Part shown: positions 60,714 through 64,000 of the stretch, one piece after another
How the letters are laid out: each line of letters opens with the position of its first letter
Position numbering within the stretch: position 1 is the stretch's first letter
DNA from: Nocardia sp. NBC_00508
GTDB taxonomy: Bacteria; Actinomycetota; Actinomycetes; Mycobacteriales; Mycobacteriaceae
Assembly: GCF_036346875.1 (NCBI RefSeq)
Contig: NZ_CP107852.1
Span: forward strand, 4,774,001-4,838,000
Reading direction: 5' to 3'
DNA: 64,000 bases
Position numbers and translations under genes: made by a program
Notes under the pieces: model-generated
What the model saw: only the letters and a program-made list of their open reading frames with translations
Told to the model about the DNA's origin: nothing
The model's database searches: none

Positions 60714-61826
60714 GTGACCATCGACCTGCATGCCGACCCGATCACGCTGACCGCCGCGCTTGTCGACATCCCGAGCGTTTCGCTAGGGGAAGCCGCTATC
60801 GCCGACGTGGTGGAGCGGGCGCTGCGGGAGCAGACGGTGGGGTTCGAGGTGCTGCGGCGCGGGAACGTGGTGCTCGCGCGCACCAATCGCGGGTTGCCGA
60901 CCCGGGTGATCCTGGCCGGACACCTGGACACCGTACCGATCGCCGACAACGTGCCGGGCCGGTTCGCCGTGAACCCGGCGGGCGAGCGGGTGCTCTACGG
61001 TTGCGGCACCGTGGACATGAAATCGGGTGACGCGGTGTTCCTGCACCTGGCCGCGACGGTCGCCGATCCGGTGCACGATCTGACCCTGATCTTCTACGAC
61101 GGCGAGGAGATCGCCGCGGAGTTCAACGGGCTCGGCCACGTCGAGCGCGAGCTGCCCGACTGGCTCACCGGTGATCTCGCCGTGCTCGGCGAACCGTCCG
61201 CGGGCTGGATCGAAGCGGGTTGCCAAGGCACGCTGCGGGTTCGGCTGCGCACCTCGGGCGTGCGGGCGCATTCGGCGCGAGCCTGGCTGGGCGACAACGC
61301 GATTCACCGATTGGCTCCGATCTTGCAGCGGCTGGCCGATTACCGTGCGCGGGAGGTCGACATCGACGGCTGCGTCTACCGCGAGGGGCTGTCCGCGGTC
61401 CGTGTCGCGGGCGGGGTGGCGGGCAATGTGGTGCCGGACGCCGCGGAGGTGGACGTCAACTTCCGCTTCGCCCCCGACCGCACCGTGGACCGAGCCGTCG
61501 AGCACGTCCTCGAGGTCTTCGACGGACTCGAACTCTCTTTCGACGTGACCGACTCCGCACCCGGCGCGCTGCCCGGCCTCACCGCCCCCGCGGCCAAGGA
61601 CCTCATCGCCTCGGTGCAGCGGCACGGTGGCGGCGGCGTGCGCGCCAAGTACGGCTGGACCGACGTCTCCCGGTTCGCCGCTCGCGGCATCCCCGCCGTC
61701 AACTTCGGTCCCGGCGACCCCAACCTCGCGCACAAGCGCGACGAGCATGTTCCGGTGGACCAGATCACCGCGGTCACCGCCATGCTGCGCAACTACCTGA
61801 CCGGCACTTCGGTCGGAGAGATCTGA
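60714..61826 (+). CDS. dapE: Succinyl-diaminopimelate desuccinylase
   Basis: A 370-residue zinc metallopeptidase-fold enzyme (Rv1202-like) that hydrolyses N-succinyl-LL-DAP. The metal ligands are in place: histidine in LAGHLDTVP, aspartate in GTVDMKSGD, glutamates in YDGEEI and GEPSAGWIE, and histidine near HKRDEHVPVD. The GTG at 60714 has a GAAGGG-like ribosome binding site; a GTG at 60705 is the alternative. It completes, with dapC and dapD, the succinylase DAP pathway encoded in this window. Confidence 0.93.
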   Translation: MTIDLHADPITLTAALVDIPSVSLGEAAIADVVERALREQTVGFEVLRRGNVVLARTNRGLPTRVILAGHLDTVPIADNVPGRFAVNPAGERVLYGCGTVDMKSGDAVFLHLAATVADPVHDLTLIFYDGEEIAAEFNGLGHVERELPDWLTGDLAVLGEPSAGWIEAGCQGTLRVRLRTSGVRAHSARAWLGDNAIHRLAPILQRLADYRAREVDIDGCVYREGLSAVRVAGGVAGNVVPDAAEVDVNFRFAPDRTVDRAVEHVLEVFDGLELSFDVTDSAPGALPGLTAPAAKDLIASVQRHGGGGVRAKYGWTDVSRFAARGIPAVNFGPGDPNLAHKRDEHVPVDQITAVTAMLRNYLTGTSVGEI

Positions 61827-61940
61827 CGCGACGAGCGGAGATTGCGGATGCGTCTCGTCATCGCGGCGCCCGGCTGAACGTCGGACGACTTCTCACGTCC
61901 AGCAAGTGTGTGCTCGTTTCCGGACGGTAGCGTGGATCGC

Positions 61941-62750
61941 ATGTCCACCGACGCCGCGGACCGTGAGGTCACCACCAAGCCCAGGTCGGCAGCGAAGTTC
62001 CGCGGGCCGATCATGTTCCGCCGTGACCGCAAGGACGGCATCGGCACCGCAGACCGGAATCTGCTGGACCAGCGCGGCGACACGGATTGGGTACACACCG
62101 ACCCCTGGCGCGTGCTGCGCATCCAAGCTGAGCTCGTCGAGGGATTCGGCGCGCTCGCCGAGGTGCCCCGCGCGGTGACCGTCTTCGGTTCCGCCCGTAC
62201 GCCGGTCGACCATCCCGAGTACCAGGCGAGCCGGGCGATCGGCGCCGCGCTGGCCAGGGCGGGTTTCGCCGTGATCACCGGCGGCGGGCCCGGCGTGATG
62301 GAGGCGGCCAACCGCGGCGCCTGCGAGGCGGGCGGTTACTCGATCGGCCTGGGCATCGAGCTGCCGTTCGAGCAGGGCCTCAATGACTGGGTCGATCTGG
62401 GCATCAACTTCCGCTACTTCTTCGTCCGCAAGACGATGTTCGTGAAGTACTCCCAGGCGTTCATCTGCCTGCCCGGCGGTTTCGGCACGCTCGACGAGCT
62501 GTTCGAGGCGCTGACGCTGGTGCAGACCCGCAAGATCACCCGTTTCCCGATCATCCTGTTCGGCAGCAGGTATTGGTCCGGTCTGGTCGATTGGTTGCGG
62601 GATTCGCTCGGCGCCTCCGGCAAGATCTCGCCGGGCGACCTCGGTCTGCTGCATGTGACCGACAGCGTGGAGGAGGTCGTGGGCATCATCCAGGCCAACG
62701 CGGAAGCGGGCGGCGCCGAGGACGCGATCGGGACGGAGGACGAGTGGTGA
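61941..62750 (+). CDS. LOG-family (TIGR00730) protein 1
   Basis: A 269-residue Rossmann-fold protein of the LOG (TIGR00730) family, with VFGSARTPVDHPEYQASRAIGAALARAGFAVITGGGPGVMEAANRGACEAGG and the PGGFGTLDELFE motif. Many members are cytokinin riboside 5'-monophosphate phosphoribohydrolases, or lysine-decarboxylase-like in older annotation. It has an N-terminal extension of about 85 residues that the second copy lacks. Its stop overlaps the GTG of LOG gene 2. Confidence 0.88.
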   Translation: MSTDAADREVTTKPRSAAKFRGPIMFRRDRKDGIGTADRNLLDQRGDTDWVHTDPWRVLRIQAELVEGFGALAEVPRAVTVFGSARTPVDHPEYQASRAIGAALARAGFAVITGGGPGVMEAANRGACEAGGYSIGLGIELPFEQGLNDWVDLGINFRYFFVRKTMFVKYSQAFICLPGGFGTLDELFEALTLVQTRKITRFPIILFGSRYWSGLVDWLRDSLGASGKISPGDLGLLHVTDSVEEVVGIIQANAEAGGAEDAIGTEDEW

Positions 62751-63304
62751 ACGACCAGCCCTTCGCCGTCTGCGTCTACTGCTCGGCGAGCACCACGGAT
62801 CCGGATCACCTCTCGCTCGCCGCCCGGGTGGGCACCGAGATCGCCCGGCGCGGTTGGCAATTGGTGTCCGGCGGCGGTCACGTCTCGATGATGGGCGCGG
62901 TGGCGACGGCGGCCCGTGCCGGTGGCGCGAAGACCATCGGCGTCATCCCGAAGCACTTGGTGCACCGGGAGGTCGCGGACGTGGACGCCGACGAACTCGT
63001 GGTCACCGACACCATGCGCCAGCGCAAGCAGGTGATGGAGGACCGCGCCGACGCCTTCCTCACCCTGCCCGGCGGCATCGGCACCTTGGAGGAGTTCTTC
63101 GAGACGTGGACCGGTGGCTATCTGGGACAGCATGAGAAGCCCGTTATTGTGCTGGATCCCAATGGATTCTTCGCCGGTTTGTTCTCCTGGATAGACGAGT
63201 TGTACGAACGAAAGTTCGTGCCCCAGACAGCGTTGTCCCGGATTACCGTGGTAACCGATCTCCCGTCCGCCTTCGCGGCACTGGAGGCGCCGCGTACCGC
63301 TTGA
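62747..63304 (+). CDS. LOG-family (TIGR00730) protein 2
   Basis: A 185-residue LOG-family phosphoribohydrolase, close in length to Rv1205. Motifs: VYCSASTTDPDHLSLAARVGTEIARRGWQLVSGGGHVSMMGAVATAARAGG and the catalytic PGGIGTLEEFFETWTGGYLG. It would hydrolyse cytokinin nucleotides or AMP-like compounds to the base. It is coupled to LOG gene 1 by a GTGA overlap. Confidence 0.93.
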   Translation: MNDQPFAVCVYCSASTTDPDHLSLAARVGTEIARRGWQLVSGGGHVSMMGAVATAARAGGAKTIGVIPKHLVHREVADVDADELVVTDTMRQRKQVMEDRADAFLTLPGGIGTLEEFFETWTGGYLGQHEKPVIVLDPNGFFAGLFSWIDELYERKFVPQTALSRITVVTDLPSAFAALEAPRTA

Positions 63305-63321
63305 CGAGGAGAACTGCAGAC

Positions 63322-64000
63322 GTGAGCACCGACGCCCGCTCGACGGTGAGGCTGGCCGATATCGCCCGCAATCTGCCCGCCATCGCCTCGGAGGTGGTTC
63401 CGGGCATGTTGCGCAACGCGCGGGAAGTGCTGGTCAAGCCGGAGTCCAAGTCCTCGATCGGGCTGTACTTCCAGCGCAATGCCCATCGTCATCCGGATCG
63501 TCCGTTCCTGCGGTTCGAGGGCGCCACCTACACCTACGGTGCGGCCAACGCCCAGGTGAACCGGTATGCGAGCGTGCTCGCGGCGCGCGGTGTGCGGCGC
63601 GGTGACGTGGTCGGCGTGCTGATGACCAACCGACCTGAGACGCTGTTCGTCGTGTTGGCCACGGTGAAACTCGGCGCCACCGTCGGCTTGCTCAACCATC
63701 ACCAGCGCGATCAGGTGCTCGCCCACAGCTTCGGCTTGCTCGGCAGCGTGCTGAACGTGGTCGGCGCGGAATGCGCGGAGGCGATCGGCTCGCTGCCCGA
63801 GCCACTCGACAACCTCCTGTCGGCCGACGAACTGCATCGGGCGGCCGAGAGCGCCGACGACACCGACCCGCCGAGTTGCGCCGAGGTCACCGCACGCGAG
63901 CGCGCGTTCCTCATCTTCACCTCCGGCACCACGGGCCTGCCGAAGGCCAGCGTGATGACCCATCTGCGCTGGGCAAAGTGCATGGCCGGGTTCGGCGGTC
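63322..64000 (+). CDS. fadD6: Fatty-acid-CoA synthetase FadD6-like (5' part)
   Basis: The first 226 codons of an adenylate-forming enzyme. The N-terminus (RLADIARNLPAIASEVVPGM then SIGLYFQRNAHRHPDRPFLRFEGATYTYGAANAQVNRYA) matches FadD6/very-long-chain acyl-CoA synthetases, and the AMP loop FTSGTTGLPKASVMTH is near the window edge. Position after the LOG gene matches Rv1206. The gene continues beyond 64000. The GTG start has a GAGGAGA ribosome binding site. Confidence 0.9.
   Translation, partial: MSTDARSTVRLADIARNLPAIASEVVPGMLRNAREVLVKPESKSSIGLYFQRNAHRHPDRPFLRFEGATYTYGAANAQVNRYASVLAARGVRRGDVVGVLMTNRPETLFVVLATVKLGATVGLLNHHQRDQVLAHSFGLLGSVLNVVGAECAEAIGSLPEPLDNLLSADELHRAAESADDTDPPSCAEVTARERAFLIFTSGTTGLPKASVMTHLRWAKCMAGFGG

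Overview
The window is high-GC actinobacterial DNA, most likely from Nocardia or a close relative in the Mycobacteriales. It carries genes for mycothiol (mshB), PIM mannolipids (pimE, lpqW), coenzyme F420 (fbiC plus a PPOX-type flavin/F420 reductase), meso-diaminopimelate (dapC, dapD, dapE) and FadD-type acyl-CoA synthetases. Many genes start with GTG, and 4-base GTGA/ATGA overlaps are common. The genus is inferred from gene content; no 16S rRNA gene or tRNA gene was seen.

Layout. 1-5.1 kb is accessory: a VapBC toxin-antitoxin pair, a HAD hydrolase meeting an XRE/TPR regulator tail to tail, a small conserved protein, and a GlxA-type regulator divergent from a cupin. 5.1-9.1 kb holds an NmrA-like oxidoreductase behind a MerR-type promoter, a transglycosylase-domain protein, and a large coiled-coil/membrane protein. 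9.1-14.3 kb holds a DUF3237/SnoaL pair behind a TetR-like operator and a MoxR-VWA-lipoprotein set. 14.6-16.9 kb is a four-gene Roadblock/LC7 cassette behind 17-bp repeats. 17-21.9 kb has an FMN reductase, a DMT exporter with its AraC regulator, MarR and WYL regulators and a TIGR03086 protein. 22-25.5 kb is a complete four-gene osmoprotectant ABC transporter with overlapping genes. 25.7-28.6 kb encodes exported proteins (CHAP, DUF1906) and a protein with two tandem domains.

From about 29 kb the order follows the M. tuberculosis Rv1157c-Rv1206 backbone from memory: Rv1157c-like, pimE, phhB-like, typA, lpqW, mshB, an Rv1171-like gene, fbiC, ferredoxin, dapC, pruA, fadD36, dapD, dapE, LOG and fadD6. 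Insertions break this backbone. An IS110-family element sits between two PH-domain (YdbS/YdbT-like) genes. Two MpaB-type oxygenase paralogues flank a TetR gene and a serine hydrolase. A 55.6-59 kb island carries an XRE/DUF5753 regulator, a DUF6879 protein and a Rpn-like PD-(D/E)XK protein.

The most unusual items are: (1) a small protein with serine at every third residue for 25 consecutive triplets (28.6-29.0 kb); (2) the translationally coupled Roadblock cassette with its 17-bp repeat array; (3) a set of promoters with a MerR-type 19-bp spacer and no merR gene in the window, two of them driving a convergent gene pair; (4) a stand-alone HflX-N-like domain between dapD and dapE; (5) tandem duplication of the 3' end of dapC beyond its stop codon; (6) a cleanly delimited IS110 insertion with a long non-coding left end that could encode a bridge RNA.
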